Shown here piece after piece: positions 43,829 to 54,206 of a stretch of DNA of 64,000 nt; position 1 is the stretch's first letter; each line of letters begins with the position of its first letter. The position numbers and the translations under genes are program-made. Origin of the DNA: an uncultured Candidatus Thioglobus sp. (GTDB lineage Bacteria; Pseudomonadota; Gammaproteobacteria; PS1; Pseudothioglobaceae). Location: assembly GCA_900180385.1 (NCBI GenBank), contig FXLX01000006.1, positions 1 to 64,000 of the forward strand, read 5' to 3'. Under the pieces are notes generated by a model, which had not been told where the DNA came from, searched no databases, and saw nothing but the letters and a program-made list of their open reading frames with translations.

Positions 43829-44811
43829 TGAAAACCTATTTTAATATTTGTATTATTATATTACTAGCCACGTTCGGCTCCAAGGCTTATGCAGGTAGTT
43901 GTTCTGATAGTTTCTTATCTATTCCAACCGAAGTTAATTGGCAATGTATTTTTCCAATATCAATTGGTGGCGTTGTTGAAATGGGTGACGGACAAAGTCT
44001 GGGTGATGAAGGTATTGGTGATTCTATTTGCGTTTGTGGCAACTCTAATCCAACAATCGGTATTAGTGTGTCATTTTGGGAGCCTGCACGAGTAATCGAC
44101 ACCGTAAGAGATGCATGGTGTATGAATGCTATTGGCACGCAACTATCTAACCCATCTCCAGGAATGAGTAACGGCACTCAATCCATTGGTGGCAATGGCT
44201 CGCGTGAACAACTATTTGCACAAATGCACTATTACAAGTTTCCAGTATGGGCAATTCTTGACATGTTTACCGACTTGCCTTGCCAAGAAGATACTCAGTT
44301 TGACATAGCTATGATGAGTGAATTGTTGCCAAATTGGAACGACCCTGTATTAGCATTACTACTCAATCCTGAGGCTTTAGTGTTTGGCAATCCTGTGGCT
44401 CAATTAGCCTGTGCCGCTGATTCTGTAGCAGCTGCAACAGGTAGTCCAATTAATCATCTATTTTGGTGTATGGGATCATGGGGCAATGCCTATCCATTTA
44501 CAGGAACCATTGGCGCAACTGATCGTGTTCAAGCTAATGCAGGTATTGCTGCAAGAAGTATTTACATGATGGGACGAACTGGATTACTACTTGATCCTGG
44601 TGTTGATGCTTGCGGTAGTGTTTATACCCCTATTTGGAAAAAAGATCATTACAAGCTACAACTAATGCGCCCAGTAAAGGATGATGCTTGTCGTCCTATT
44701 GGTATGACAGGAATTGGTTGGACTCAAGGTAAAAACAAAATCATTGGTGGCGGTAATTATTCGTGGATGGTGTTTAGGAAGGTTAAGTGTTGTGTTGGAT
44801 ATTCATTTTAA
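43828..44811 (+). CDS. traU: F-type T4SS protein TraU
   Basis: CVCGNSNPTIGISVSFWEPARVIDTVRDAWCMNAIG, C-terminal KVKCCVG. Confidence 0.93.
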   Translation: MKTYFNICIIILLATFGSKAYAGSCSDSFLSIPTEVNWQCIFPISIGGVVEMGDGQSLGDEGIGDSICVCGNSNPTIGISVSFWEPARVIDTVRDAWCMNAIGTQLSNPSPGMSNGTQSIGGNGSREQLFAQMHYYKFPVWAILDMFTDLPCQEDTQFDIAMMSELLPNWNDPVLALLLNPEALVFGNPVAQLACAADSVAAATGSPINHLFWCMGSWGNAYPFTGTIGATDRVQANAGIAARSIYMMGRTGLLLDPGVDACGSVYTPIWKKDHYKLQLMRPVKDDACRPIGMTGIGWTQGKNKIIGGGNYSWMVFRKVKCCVGYSF

Positions 44812-44832
44812 TAGCTAGGAGAGGATAAGTTT

Positions 44833-45369
44833 ATGCTTGAATTATTTAAAGAAATGCACATCATTTGGGTAGTGACACTGATTGTCGTGATTGCTATTAT
44901 GTTGTTTTCATCAGGGTTTGTTCAAGCTGGCAATACTTATCAATATCAAAAACAACAGGCAGTCTTTACAAAAGCAGAAATCAATCTATTAAAGGTTTTA
45001 GAGCAAGTTGTAATTAATCCTAATTTAGCCATTTATGGAAAAATAAGAGTTGCCGATATTCTAAAGCCAGCAATTCAGAAAAATGCCAATCGTAAAAAAT
45101 GGTGGTCTGCATTTTCGAAAATAAGTCAAAAACATGTAGATTTTGTCATTGTCGATAAACATGATTATTCAGTGGTGTCTGTGATTGAGCTTAATGACAA
45201 ATCACACAATCGCAAAGATAGACAGGATAGGGATAAATTTATTCGTAAAGCCTACGCTTCAGCCAATATTGAACTTGTTGAGATCAAAGCCGCACGTCAT
45301 TATTTTGTAAGTGATCTATTAGGGCAATTTAGTGAAACTACACAACGAAAATTACAAGGCAATAATTAA
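44833..45369 (+). CDS. DUF2726-type nuclease-like protein
   Basis: AEINLLKVLEQVV...VDFVIVDKHDYSVVSVIELNDKSHNRKDRQDRDKFIRKAYASANIELVEIKA. Confidence 0.75.
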   Translation: MLELFKEMHIIWVVTLIVVIAIMLFSSGFVQAGNTYQYQKQQAVFTKAEINLLKVLEQVVINPNLAIYGKIRVADILKPAIQKNANRKKWWSAFSKISQKHVDFVIVDKHDYSVVSVIELNDKSHNRKDRQDRDKFIRKAYASANIELVEIKAARHYFVSDLLGQFSETTQRKLQGNN

Positions 45370-45374
45370 ATTAA

Positions 45375-46199
45375 ATGAAAATATATTTTAATATAAATAT
45401 TATTATATTATTGCTATCAAGCACAGTGATGGCCACTGGTATCACTCTGCCTGAAATCAGCAATGAGATGAGAGAGCTGGCAAAACAAGCCGTCTCAAAA
45501 TCAAGGATTGAAGCGCTTAATATTAAACTGCCTACGATTGACCAAGTAACAAAAAATAAAGCCAAACAACTGTCTCAAGTATTAGAACATCGAGCACAAA
45601 AAAATCATGTGGCGGTGGACGAGCTGCTTAATAAAACCGTTCGTAATAGTGCTTGGAAATTTAAACAATCGCAACTCATTAAAGGTTTGAATAAAACACT
45701 AGAGGTTGACGATCAAGTTAAACCAAGTGTTTCAGGACACCGCCTGTATTTATTTGTCTCGTCATCTATACCAAAAACAAAAATGCGACAGTATGCTAAA
45801 GATCTTGTTAAATATCCTAACGCACAGATGGTTATGCGTGGTTTTATTGGTGGTGCCAAAAAGATGCAACCAACCATGGCCTATATTAAATCAATCATCG
45901 TCAAGAATGAAAGCTGTATAAATATCAGCTGTAAAAATTACAACACAAAAATTAATATTGATCCAGTGCTGTTTAATCGCTACGGCATTAATAAAGTACC
46001 AACACTCGTATATGTGGATGAGTTAAGTGGTGGCGGTTATTGTTCTGAGGGTAATACTGATATTGTCAATGCACAAGGTGTTCATAGATTTACAGGGCTT
46101 GCGCCCCTTAAGTACATGATTCGAGAATTGGCTGAAGCCACCAAACTTACAAAACTTGAGCAGTTGTATCAAAGCAATTATGAATCTAATAATCAATAA
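45375..46199 (+). CDS. trbC: F-type T4SS protein TrbC
   Basis: LYLFVSSSIPKTKMRQYAKDL..., thioredoxin-like C-terminal domain, synteny. Confidence 0.82.
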   Translation: MKIYFNINIIILLLSSTVMATGITLPEISNEMRELAKQAVSKSRIEALNIKLPTIDQVTKNKAKQLSQVLEHRAQKNHVAVDELLNKTVRNSAWKFKQSQLIKGLNKTLEVDDQVKPSVSGHRLYLFVSSSIPKTKMRQYAKDLVKYPNAQMVMRGFIGGAKKMQPTMAYIKSIIVKNESCINISCKNYNTKINIDPVLFNRYGINKVPTLVYVDELSGGGYCSEGNTDIVNAQGVHRFTGLAPLKYMIRELAEATKLTKLEQLYQSNYESNNQ

Positions 46200-46210
46200 C
46201 AGGAGTTAAT

Positions 46211-46657
46211 ATGAAAGGCAAGATTTTAAGTATCAATCAAGAAACACAAGAAGGCTTAATTAGCGCAGAAGACAATAAGCGTTATCAATTTAATTTAAAC
46301 GATCAATGGCAATCAGAGAATAAGCCAAAGAACGGTATGAAAGTTGATTTTATTGATAAAGATGATCGCGCTGAGCAGGTCTATTATGATGGATTCAGTA
46401 CAGGCTCAATTCCTAATCGAATTGCTAGTGTTGTCCTAGCATTCTTCTTGGGTTCTTTTGGCGTTCATAAATTCTATCTTGGTTATAAAAAACAAGGATT
46501 CATTATGCTCGGTGTGTGGTTTTTTGGACTACTACTGTTTGGCATTCCATCAATTGTTATCGGCATTATTGCTTTTATTGAATCCATTCTTTACTTGCTT
46601 AAGAGTGATGAAGAATTTGAGCGACTTTATGTGGATGGCAATAAGGCGTGGTTTTAA
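46211..46657 (+). CDS. TM2-domain protein with N-terminal cold-shock/OB-like segment
   Basis: MKGKILSINQETQEGLISAEDNKRYQF plus FFLGSFGVHKFYLGYKKQGFIML. Confidence 0.75.
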   Translation: MKGKILSINQETQEGLISAEDNKRYQFNLNDQWQSENKPKNGMKVDFIDKDDRAEQVYYDGFSTGSIPNRIASVVLAFFLGSFGVHKFYLGYKKQGFIMLGVWFFGLLLFGIPSIVIGIIAFIESILYLLKSDEEFERLYVDGNKAWF

Positions 46658-46700
46658 TAATATAAATATTACATTAATCAATAGCAAGGAGTAAAAAATA

Positions 46701-46847
46701 ATGACATTATGCAGTAATCCAAATTGCGATAAAAGCCAACAATGCGGACGCATACGTCGTGAGTATTTTGGCTCCATATTACAAGTATTAAGAGTATTCA
46801 ATCCAAGTATTGATCAATGTTTTATTAAAAGGAGAGTAACAAAATGA
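46701..46847 (+). CDS. 48-aa Cys-containing protein
   Basis: MTLCSNPNCDKSQQCGRIRREYFGSILQVLRVFNPSIDQCFIKRRVTK*; AAGGAG RBS; stop overlaps ssb start (ATGA); absent from the ORF track. Confidence 0.5.
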   Translation: MTLCSNPNCDKSQQCGRIRREYFGSILQVLRVFNPSIDQCFIKRRVTK

Positions 46848-47281
46848 ATAGAGTAACTTTAATCGGACACCTAGGTGCTGATACACAGCTTAAATATTCA
46901 TCAGCAGGCGAAGCAATTGCAAACCTTAATATTGCTACTAATGAACACTATAAAGACAAAGAAGGTAATAAGAAAGGCTCAACACAATGGCACCGCGTGG
47001 TGATTTTTGGCAAGCTGGCTGAGATCGCCTCTAAGCATTTAACCAAAGGGTCTCATGTTTTGGTTGAAGGCAAACTAACAACGCGCAAATACTTTGATAC
47101 TAAAGACAATGTTGATCGTTGGATTGGTGAGGTTGTTGTATCTGGCTATCAAGGCATACTGCAAATGCTGGATAAAAAAGATGACCAGGTGCAAACACAA
47201 CCGCAAGATCCCAAGCTAACAGTGCCAGAATCAAACATAAGTAACACTAGCATGGAAGATGACGATGACTTGCCATTTTAA
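46844..47281 (+). CDS. ssb: single-stranded DNA-binding protein
   Basis: MNRVTLIGHLGADTQLKYSSAGEAIANL..., acidic tail MEDDDDLPF. Confidence 0.95.
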   Translation: MNRVTLIGHLGADTQLKYSSAGEAIANLNIATNEHYKDKEGNKKGSTQWHRVVIFGKLAEIASKHLTKGSHVLVEGKLTTRKYFDTKDNVDRWIGEVVVSGYQGILQMLDKKDDQVQTQPQDPKLTVPESNISNTSMEDDDDLPF

Positions 47282-48110
47282 CAACCGTCTTAAGTTCTCT
47301 AATATTAGTGCCACTTTATTGTTACTAATAAGTGCTAATACAATAGCTGTTAATTACGATTCAGAAACAGGCAAGCGAGGCTATTGGAATGATGAGGTTC
47401 AGCCTATCAAACCTGTTGAGACAATAGTATTACCTAAGGCACCTAAAGCACCCAGCTCACTGCCATCAACCGAAGTATTGATGAAGCTACATCCTGATCA
47501 AATTAAAGTACTTTTGGTTCAGTGGCGTAAACACGCCGTTCATACGCTAGCACCAAAAGATGTGTCTGAAGCATTACGCATTCAAGATGTTGCCAGAAAA
47601 AAATCAGCCGCATACGCCGCAGTAGTAGGACTGGTTAACCAAATGAATCCTAACCTATCTTTAGCAGATGAGCTGCCAATTACCAATGCAGGCAAGCAAT
47701 CACAATTTAACAATCGCTCCCGCGCAATGGATGATTATATTGGTAAGTCTGCTAGAAGTTATGGGTTGTTATATTTCACATCAAAAACCTGTGAATATTG
47801 TCGTGTTCAAGATGCAGTATTAAGTCAATTTTTAAACCAATTTAACTATGAAATTAAAACTGTTGAGTTGAGCAAAAATCCAATGCTTGCACTGAAGTTT
47901 AACGTCAAGCAAACACCCAGTGTTATCCTGGTTAATCAGCGCACTAAAAAATGGATTCCTGTCGCATTTGGTGCCACTTCATTGCCAGCCTTTAAAGAGA
48001 GTGTTTATCGCGGCGTGCGCTATATTCAAAAAGAAATCACTCCAGCCCAATTCTTTACTAATGAGCGTGATATTGGCACAGGCATGGATCCTACCAACAA
48101 ACAACAATGA
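47259..48110 (+). CDS. traF: F-type T4SS protein TraF
   Basis: YGLLYFTSKTCEYCRVQDAVL thioredoxin-like motif; KQTPSVILV. Confidence 0.85.
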   Translation: MTMTCHFNNRLKFSNISATLLLLISANTIAVNYDSETGKRGYWNDEVQPIKPVETIVLPKAPKAPSSLPSTEVLMKLHPDQIKVLLVQWRKHAVHTLAPKDVSEALRIQDVARKKSAAYAAVVGLVNQMNPNLSLADELPITNAGKQSQFNNRSRAMDDYIGKSARSYGLLYFTSKTCEYCRVQDAVLSQFLNQFNYEIKTVELSKNPMLALKFNVKQTPSVILVNQRTKKWIPVAFGATSLPAFKESVYRGVRYIQKEITPAQFFTNERDIGTGMDPTNKQQ

Positions 48111-48379
48111 CAACATTAACAGAAAAAATTACAATCAGATTAACGCTTGATGAGATTCGAGCTGTAGAGGTGCTTGCCGAAAAAAAGACTGTTGCAAGGA
48201 CTATTATATTGAGAGAGTTGATTAATCAAGGATTAGACACTAAAGCCAATTTATCTTTGGATTTAGCCGTTGAAAGCATGATGATTTTACGAAGTTTAGT
48301 TGGTTCAGAAGAGGACTATGCAAAGATTAAACAGGCGGCAGATCATTACAAACAAACTCATGGAATTGATAATGAGTAA
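48107..48379 (+). CDS. ribbon-helix-helix-like regulator / accessory relaxosome protein
   Basis: KITIRLTLDEIRAVEVLAEKKTVARTIILRELINQGL; ATGA overlap with traF. Confidence 0.6.
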   Translation: MTTLTEKITIRLTLDEIRAVEVLAEKKTVARTIILRELINQGLDTKANLSLDLAVESMMILRSLVGSEEDYAKIKQAADHYKQTHGIDNE

Positions 48380-50399
48380 GCGTCATTCAAACATTAAGAA
48401 CTGGCTTCGAGGTGGACAGATTGTTGATCATAACATTCGCATGTTTAAACAAATTGCCAAACGTGTTGCTTTGGTCTCGTTAACAGTGTCAATAATATAT
48501 GTGTTGTTTTATGTTGTTAGCAATACCAACGTTTCTCAACGTAAATTGGCACTCAATTATTACTACTCAAGCTTTATGGTTGAAATAGTGCCTGAGAGCA
48601 TAAATCATGTCAACTACAACAACCGTGATTTTAAGTTTAAACACGCTCAAGTGGTTAGCTCTAAGAACTTCATTCAAGCCAGTAAACAGTTTGAATCAAT
48701 CACTGTTATTGCACTGATTCAAGCGTTAATACTCAATGTGTTAATCTATTTTTTAATCAGTAGCTATATTCGTCGTCGAGGCAAGATAGAGCAGTCTGAT
48801 AAGTTTATGCGTGGTGGTGCCATACTGGACAACAAAGCCTTTAAAAAACACCTTAAGAAAAAACACCTCAATAAAGACTTAGCACTAGGTGTTGTGCCAA
48901 CGATCAAAGATACTGAAACTATCCACTTCGAAATTTCTGGCGCTCCTGGCACGGGTAAATCACAAACACTAAAATCACTGATTGGAGATATTAGATCTCG
49001 GGGTGATAGAGCGATTATTTATTCATCATCAACTGAGTTTATTACTGATTTTTATGATGAGTCAACAGACGTTATTTTAAATCCGTTGGATGATAGATCT
49101 CCTAATTGGAGTATTTGGAATGAAGTGCAAGAGGTTTATCATTATGACGATATTGCCGCTTCACTTATCCCAGAAGCTGAAGGCGGTGTCAACGATCCTT
49201 TTTGGACGCAGGCTGCACGATCTTTATTTGCAAATGTTGCTCGAAAACTCAAAGAGAGTGGTAATTATTCTACTAAACTATTGTTTGATAAGCTTTTAAG
49301 CTCATCTTTGGGAGAGGTTGCAAAGTTAGTTAAAGATACTGAATCGGCTATTCTTTTTTCTGATGGTGCTCAAAAAACAGCGCTAAGTGTTAGGGCCACA
49401 TTGTCATCTTATTTATCAAGTTTTAAGTTTTTAACCAATCAGAAAGGGGACTTTAGTATTCGTAATTGGGTTAAAAATGAAGACAATAATCAAGGCTTTG
49501 TATTCATCACCTCAATTGCTGATCAGCATGAAGTAATAAGGCCTCTGATTAGTTGTTGGGTTGATACATTTGCCTCAAGTCTAATGAGCCTTGGCGAGGA
49601 TCGCGCTAGAAGGATATGGTTGATTATTGATGAGCTTCCTAGTTTGCAAAAGCTTAAATCTTTAGAAAAAATTCTTGCTGAATCACGTAAATATAGCGGT
49701 TGTGTGGTACTAGGATATCAAAGCTATTCCAAAGTCGAAGCAATATATGGCGATAAAGGCGCTAAAACACTCTCTGATCTCACTGCCAGTAAAATATTTT
49801 TTAGATCTAACGATCAATATAATGCGCAACACGCTTCAGACCAGCTAGGGCGTGAAGAGATTAAAACTGCCAGTGAAAACATCTCTATGGGCGCACACAC
49901 CATGCGTGACTCTGTTTCTATCACTGAAACTGAGAAACTAAGAGAATTGGTACTACCGACCCAAATCCTTAATCTTGAAAACCTGCACGGTTTTTATCGC
50001 CTGCCAGGTGATTATCCTGTGGTGAGTTTTAAACAGTCTTTGTTTAAATCAACTAAACAGCAAGTACCTGGCTTTATTGCTAGCACCAAAACTGATCACC
50101 TTTACATGCTCGAAGGCAGTACTCAGGAGGGTGATACAACACAAGAAAGTTCGAGTGCTGATTTGCATTTGTTTGATGAAGCCAATTTAGAAGAGATTCC
50201 ATCGCACGTTACTGAGCAGATTCCAACTGAAGAAAAACTGACAAATACTAGCGCCCAACAAGACTTGGGACTTGACGCTAGTAAAAAACCAGATATTGGC
50301 AAAGGTAAGCCTAATCAAGATACAGACACAAGTGCAGGCTCTAAGGTAAAAATCAAACCCACCATGAACGCTAATATCATGCTTGGCAAGGGAGGCTAA
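48372..50399 (+). CDS. traD: type IV coupling protein TraD
   Basis: GAPGTGKSQTLKSLIGD Walker A; IWLIIDELPSLQKL Walker B; ATG 48372 preferred. Confidence 0.93.
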   Translation: MSKRHSNIKNWLRGGQIVDHNIRMFKQIAKRVALVSLTVSIIYVLFYVVSNTNVSQRKLALNYYYSSFMVEIVPESINHVNYNNRDFKFKHAQVVSSKNFIQASKQFESITVIALIQALILNVLIYFLISSYIRRRGKIEQSDKFMRGGAILDNKAFKKHLKKKHLNKDLALGVVPTIKDTETIHFEISGAPGTGKSQTLKSLIGDIRSRGDRAIIYSSSTEFITDFYDESTDVILNPLDDRSPNWSIWNEVQEVYHYDDIAASLIPEAEGGVNDPFWTQAARSLFANVARKLKESGNYSTKLLFDKLLSSSLGEVAKLVKDTESAILFSDGAQKTALSVRATLSSYLSSFKFLTNQKGDFSIRNWVKNEDNNQGFVFITSIADQHEVIRPLISCWVDTFASSLMSLGEDRARRIWLIIDELPSLQKLKSLEKILAESRKYSGCVVLGYQSYSKVEAIYGDKGAKTLSDLTASKIFFRSNDQYNAQHASDQLGREEIKTASENISMGAHTMRDSVSITETEKLRELVLPTQILNLENLHGFYRLPGDYPVVSFKQSLFKSTKQQVPGFIASTKTDHLYMLEGSTQEGDTTQESSSADLHLFDEANLEEIPSHVTEQIPTEEKLTNTSAQQDLGLDASKKPDIGKGKPNQDTDTSAGSKVKIKPTMNANIMLGKGG

Positions 50400-53300
50400 T
50401 GTTATCAATTGCTAAAATATCCACTTCAGGCTCAGGCTATCTTGCTCGTGATAACTATTACGTTAAAGGTGAAGAGGATGCAGGCCAATGGTTTGGTAAA
50501 GGCGCTAAACAACTCGGCCTTGAAGGCGGTGTTGATAATGATAAGTTTGATGCGATGCTTAAAGGTAGGTTTGGTGAAGTTGAGCTGGGTCGTATGAAAG
50601 ACGGCAAACTTGAACATCACCCTGGATGGGATCATACTTTTAGTGCGCCCAAATCAGTCTCACTTTTAGCGCTAGTGGCCAAAGATACACGCCTGGTTGA
50701 AGCGCACGATAAGTCAGTTGATTTTGCGCTTAACTATCTTGAAAATAACCTTATTGGCTCTCGCTTTAGAATGGGCGATAAGATTGAGTTCCAACAAACA
50801 CACAACATGATCGCTGCTAAATATCGCCATGACATCTCACGTGAAAAAGACCCGCAACTGCACACTCATGCTGCTGTTCTTAATGCAACGTTAGGGCATA
50901 ACGGCGCACTTAGGTCACTAGACTCACCAGTACTGTATGAACACAAGATGCTTATGGGTGCTATGTATCAATCACACCTTGCTAATCAAGTTAAAGAATT
51001 AGGCTTTGAAGTAGAGCTAAATGATAATGGTACTTTTGATATTAAAGGCGTTGATAAAGACATTATCGATCAAGCTAGCAAGCGCAGACAAGCTATTGTT
51101 GAAGATATGAAGCTTAAAGGTGTAAGTGGTGCTTTGGCTGCACAATATTCATCACTGGCCACACGCCCGCAAAAAGAAGAGCTCTCGCATCATGAAAAAC
51201 AAACATTATGGAAAGAGGACTTTGGAGATAAGGCGATTGACGAGATGGCTAAACTTTCAAAAGAAGTTGTAAAACAAACACCGCACACACCTGAACAAAT
51301 AAAACAAAGAGAGTTGGTGGCAGCCGAATCTGTTGGTAGTGCAATTCGTCACCTGTCTGAGAATGAAGCCGTGTTTAAAACCATTGATGTTGCACGCGAG
51401 GCAATTGTTAGTTCGCTGGGTGATACCGATCCTCATCTAATCAAAAATGCAATTGATGACAAGGTTAAACAAAGTGAGTTGTTACGTGCCAAGACAACTG
51501 AGGTTATGATCTTGAATAACAAGCCAAAATCACTTGATAAGAGGGCCTACACCACACCTGAACTCATCCAACAAGAAAAACTAACTCTTAAGATCATGCG
51601 TGAAGAAAGACTGCGTGTTGAGCCAATCATTACCAACGATATAAAGCTTAAGCGTGAAGATATATTTACCAAAGGTCAATTAAACGCTGCTAAAGCAATC
51701 TTAACAACCAAAGATAGATTTATCAGCGTTAATGGCCTAGCAGGTACTGGCAAAACCTTTATGTTAGAAGAAATTAAAGAACAAGCAGGCAAGCATAACT
51801 ACAAAATTATTGGCATGGCACCTAGTGGATCGGCTGCAAATATTTTACAAAATGAAACAGGTGTTAAGTCACAAACACTGCAAAGCTTTTTAAAACAAGG
51901 CTTGATCGAACTTAACAAATCAAGATCAAATAATAGTGCAAAAGATATGCAATTAAAACAGCAAGCACCTGAAGTAAAACAAAAAGAAATCTGGCTGGTG
52001 GATGAATCAAGCTTTATCTCTACCAAGCAAGCTTTAGTCATTACTAAGTTGGCAACCAAGCGCGATGCACAAGTAGTTTTATTAGGCGACTCTAAGCAGT
52101 TATCAGGCATTGAAGCAGGCAAGCCATTCTCTATTAGCCAGGATAAAAAATATGGTCTTCAGACGGTTGAAATGAATGAAATCATTAGACAAAAAGACAT
52201 TGAACTTAAACAGGCAGTGTACTCGGCCACTAGAGGTGATGTTGCTGGTGCGTTTGAGAAGATCAATAAAAATATTATTGAAGTCAAAGACAAAAACGGA
52301 CAAGACGAGCCCGTATTAAGGCGTGAAATCATGGCTAATACTTATCTATCAATGGGTAGTAAAGAGCAAGACAAAACTCTAATTTTAGTGCCTGCCAATG
52401 AGGATCGAGACTCAATTAACAATCACGTTAGAGATGGGTTTATTGAAGAAGGCATATTGAGCAAAAAAACCATTCAAGCAACTAATCTGATTAATAAAAA
52501 TCTAACTACTGAAGCTAAAACCAAATCCTTTAATTATTTAAAAAACAACGTTGTTCGTTTTAATAGAAACTATAAGAAATTAGGTATTGATAAAGGTAGC
52601 TACCTAAAAATTAAATCCATTAATCACGATTCTAACCAACTAACTTTATTAAGTCCAAAAGGCAAAGATATTATCTGGAACCCTAAAGAGATTGCCTCGA
52701 GTGCTGTTGAGCTATACACTGAGCAAAAGCGCGAACTGCGCGAGGGTGAAACCCTATTTTGGCGACGTGCCAAATCCAGCAAAAATAATAGCGATACTCG
52801 CCGTACTAATGAAAAAATTAAGATCTTAAAAGTTAACAAGATAACCAAGAGTGTTAAATATGTTGATACGGCCACTGGTGATATTAAAACCATGAGCCTC
52901 AAAAATTTTGGTAACAAACACTGGGAATATGCTTATTGTCTAACCGCTCACCAGGCACAAGGACAAACCGCTGACAGGGTATTGATTAACCTTGAGTCTT
53001 GGCGTTCAAAACTGTCTAACCAGCAAGCTTTTTATGTAGAGATCTCACGCGCCAAACATGAAGCTATTATCTTTACCGATGACAAAGACAAAATACAAAG
53101 ACAGCTGCTCACTAACACGGGAGAGAAGTCATCCTCTATAGAGCAGGTAACAGATAGTAGATTATTAAAAATTGACGACATTCTAGCTAAACAACAAGGT
53201 CGTCAAACTAGTGATGAAGCTAGGCAAATACAACAAGCACAACTTAGAGACAAGGCTAATGATTACATTAAAGCGCTAGATCCTGAGCAAGCTAAAAAAC

Positions 53301-53554
53301 TCGAGTCAGAGTTTAGAAAAACTCAATCGCCAATTATCTTGAACATGTACGACAAAACCACCAATGTAAAAATGAAGCAAAACTACCAGGATCAAATTAG
53401 GATTCATGTAGAGAAAAATAGGCTGAATGTTAAGACTAAGGATCAAACGCTTGAGCAAGGACAAACTACGTCTAGTAAAGACCAAACAATGAACACAGCT
53501 AACATTAAAGAATTAGAGCGCGAGCAATCAAAACCTGTGGAGCTAGAAAGATGA
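50399..53554 (+). CDS. traI: MobF-family conjugative relaxase/helicase TraI
   Basis: HHPGWDHTFSAPKSVS, QLHTHAAVLNAT relaxase motifs; GLAGTGKTFML helicase Walker A; LTAHQAQGQTADRV. Confidence 0.96.
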   Translation: MLSIAKISTSGSGYLARDNYYVKGEEDAGQWFGKGAKQLGLEGGVDNDKFDAMLKGRFGEVELGRMKDGKLEHHPGWDHTFSAPKSVSLLALVAKDTRLVEAHDKSVDFALNYLENNLIGSRFRMGDKIEFQQTHNMIAAKYRHDISREKDPQLHTHAAVLNATLGHNGALRSLDSPVLYEHKMLMGAMYQSHLANQVKELGFEVELNDNGTFDIKGVDKDIIDQASKRRQAIVEDMKLKGVSGALAAQYSSLATRPQKEELSHHEKQTLWKEDFGDKAIDEMAKLSKEVVKQTPHTPEQIKQRELVAAESVGSAIRHLSENEAVFKTIDVAREAIVSSLGDTDPHLIKNAIDDKVKQSELLRAKTTEVMILNNKPKSLDKRAYTTPELIQQEKLTLKIMREERLRVEPIITNDIKLKREDIFTKGQLNAAKAILTTKDRFISVNGLAGTGKTFMLEEIKEQAGKHNYKIIGMAPSGSAANILQNETGVKSQTLQSFLKQGLIELNKSRSNNSAKDMQLKQQAPEVKQKEIWLVDESSFISTKQALVITKLATKRDAQVVLLGDSKQLSGIEAGKPFSISQDKKYGLQTVEMNEIIRQKDIELKQAVYSATRGDVAGAFEKINKNIIEVKDKNGQDEPVLRREIMANTYLSMGSKEQDKTLILVPANEDRDSINNHVRDGFIEEGILSKKTIQATNLINKNLTTEAKTKSFNYLKNNVVRFNRNYKKLGIDKGSYLKIKSINHDSNQLTLLSPKGKDIIWNPKEIASSAVELYTEQKRELREGETLFWRRAKSSKNNSDTRRTNEKIKILKVNKITKSVKYVDTATGDIKTMSLKNFGNKHWEYAYCLTAHQAQGQTADRVLINLESWRSKLSNQQAFYVEISRAKHEAIIFTDDKDKIQRQLLTNTGEKSSSIEQVTDSRLLKIDDILAKQQGRQTSDEARQIQQAQLRDKANDYIKALDPEQAKKLESEFRKTQSPIILNMYDKTTNVKMKQNYQDQIRIHVEKNRLNVKTKDQTLEQGQTTSSKDQTMNTANIKELEREQSKPVELER

Positions 53555-53985
53555 TGTTTGCTGATAAGTCGAACAATAGACTATTTACTGAATTTATGCT
53601 TATTTTGTTCTTGCTAATGCTGGTGGGTAACATTTATCTCTTTAATGTTGAAAAAGAGGCTGCTATGGAATATAAGTATTTATTGTCGGCTATTGCTACG
53701 CTTGGATCAATTGCTTTTGTTGGCATGTTGTATGCTTATTTGTTATTTGGAATTGTAGATTATGTAAAAAGAATTTTATTCGTTAATATTATAAAAACAA
53801 AATTAAAACAAGGTATTAGTTATCAGCATATAGCCAAACTTGCTAAGTTGCGTTATTTGGATAATGAACAACTAGAGAGAATTCTTTATAGATTGCTTGT
53901 TATATGTGACGATGAAGAAGAGATGCAAACGGTTAATGGCTATATTGAACAACACAAAAAAACAACTTCAATATGTTGGCTTTGA
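53551..53985 (+). CDS. two-TM protein, similar to the segment encoded at 40201-40521
   Basis: NRLFTEFMLILFLLMLVGNIYLFNVEKEAAMEYKYLLSAI... Confidence 0.6.
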   Translation: MMFADKSNNRLFTEFMLILFLLMLVGNIYLFNVEKEAAMEYKYLLSAIATLGSIAFVGMLYAYLLFGIVDYVKRILFVNIIKTKLKQGISYQHIAKLAKLRYLDNEQLERILYRLLVICDDEEEMQTVNGYIEQHKKTTSICWL

Positions 53986-54193
53986 TAAAAGCCTGTCTAA
54001 TGCAATTCAGACACTTTCTAAAATTGACGATAGTAATCGATCTACTCAAACATTATGGCAAGTGCTGATATATGAAACACAAGCAATGTCAAAAATACAT
54101 AACAAGAAGCTTAAGAGTCAACAGTACCTAACGTTAATTGGATTTGGTTTTGCTCTGGCGGGCTTTATTGAAGGCGTAATTAAATTATTTTAA
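53936..54193 (+). CDS. small protein with C-terminal TM segment
   Basis: MAILNNTKKQLQYVGFDKSLSNAIQ...GFALAGFIEGVIKLF. Confidence 0.5.
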   Translation: MAILNNTKKQLQYVGFDKSLSNAIQTLSKIDDSNRSTQTLWQVLIYETQAMSKIHNKKLKSQQYLTLIGFGFALAGFIEGVIKLF

Positions 54194-54206
54194 AAGGATA
54201 AATATC

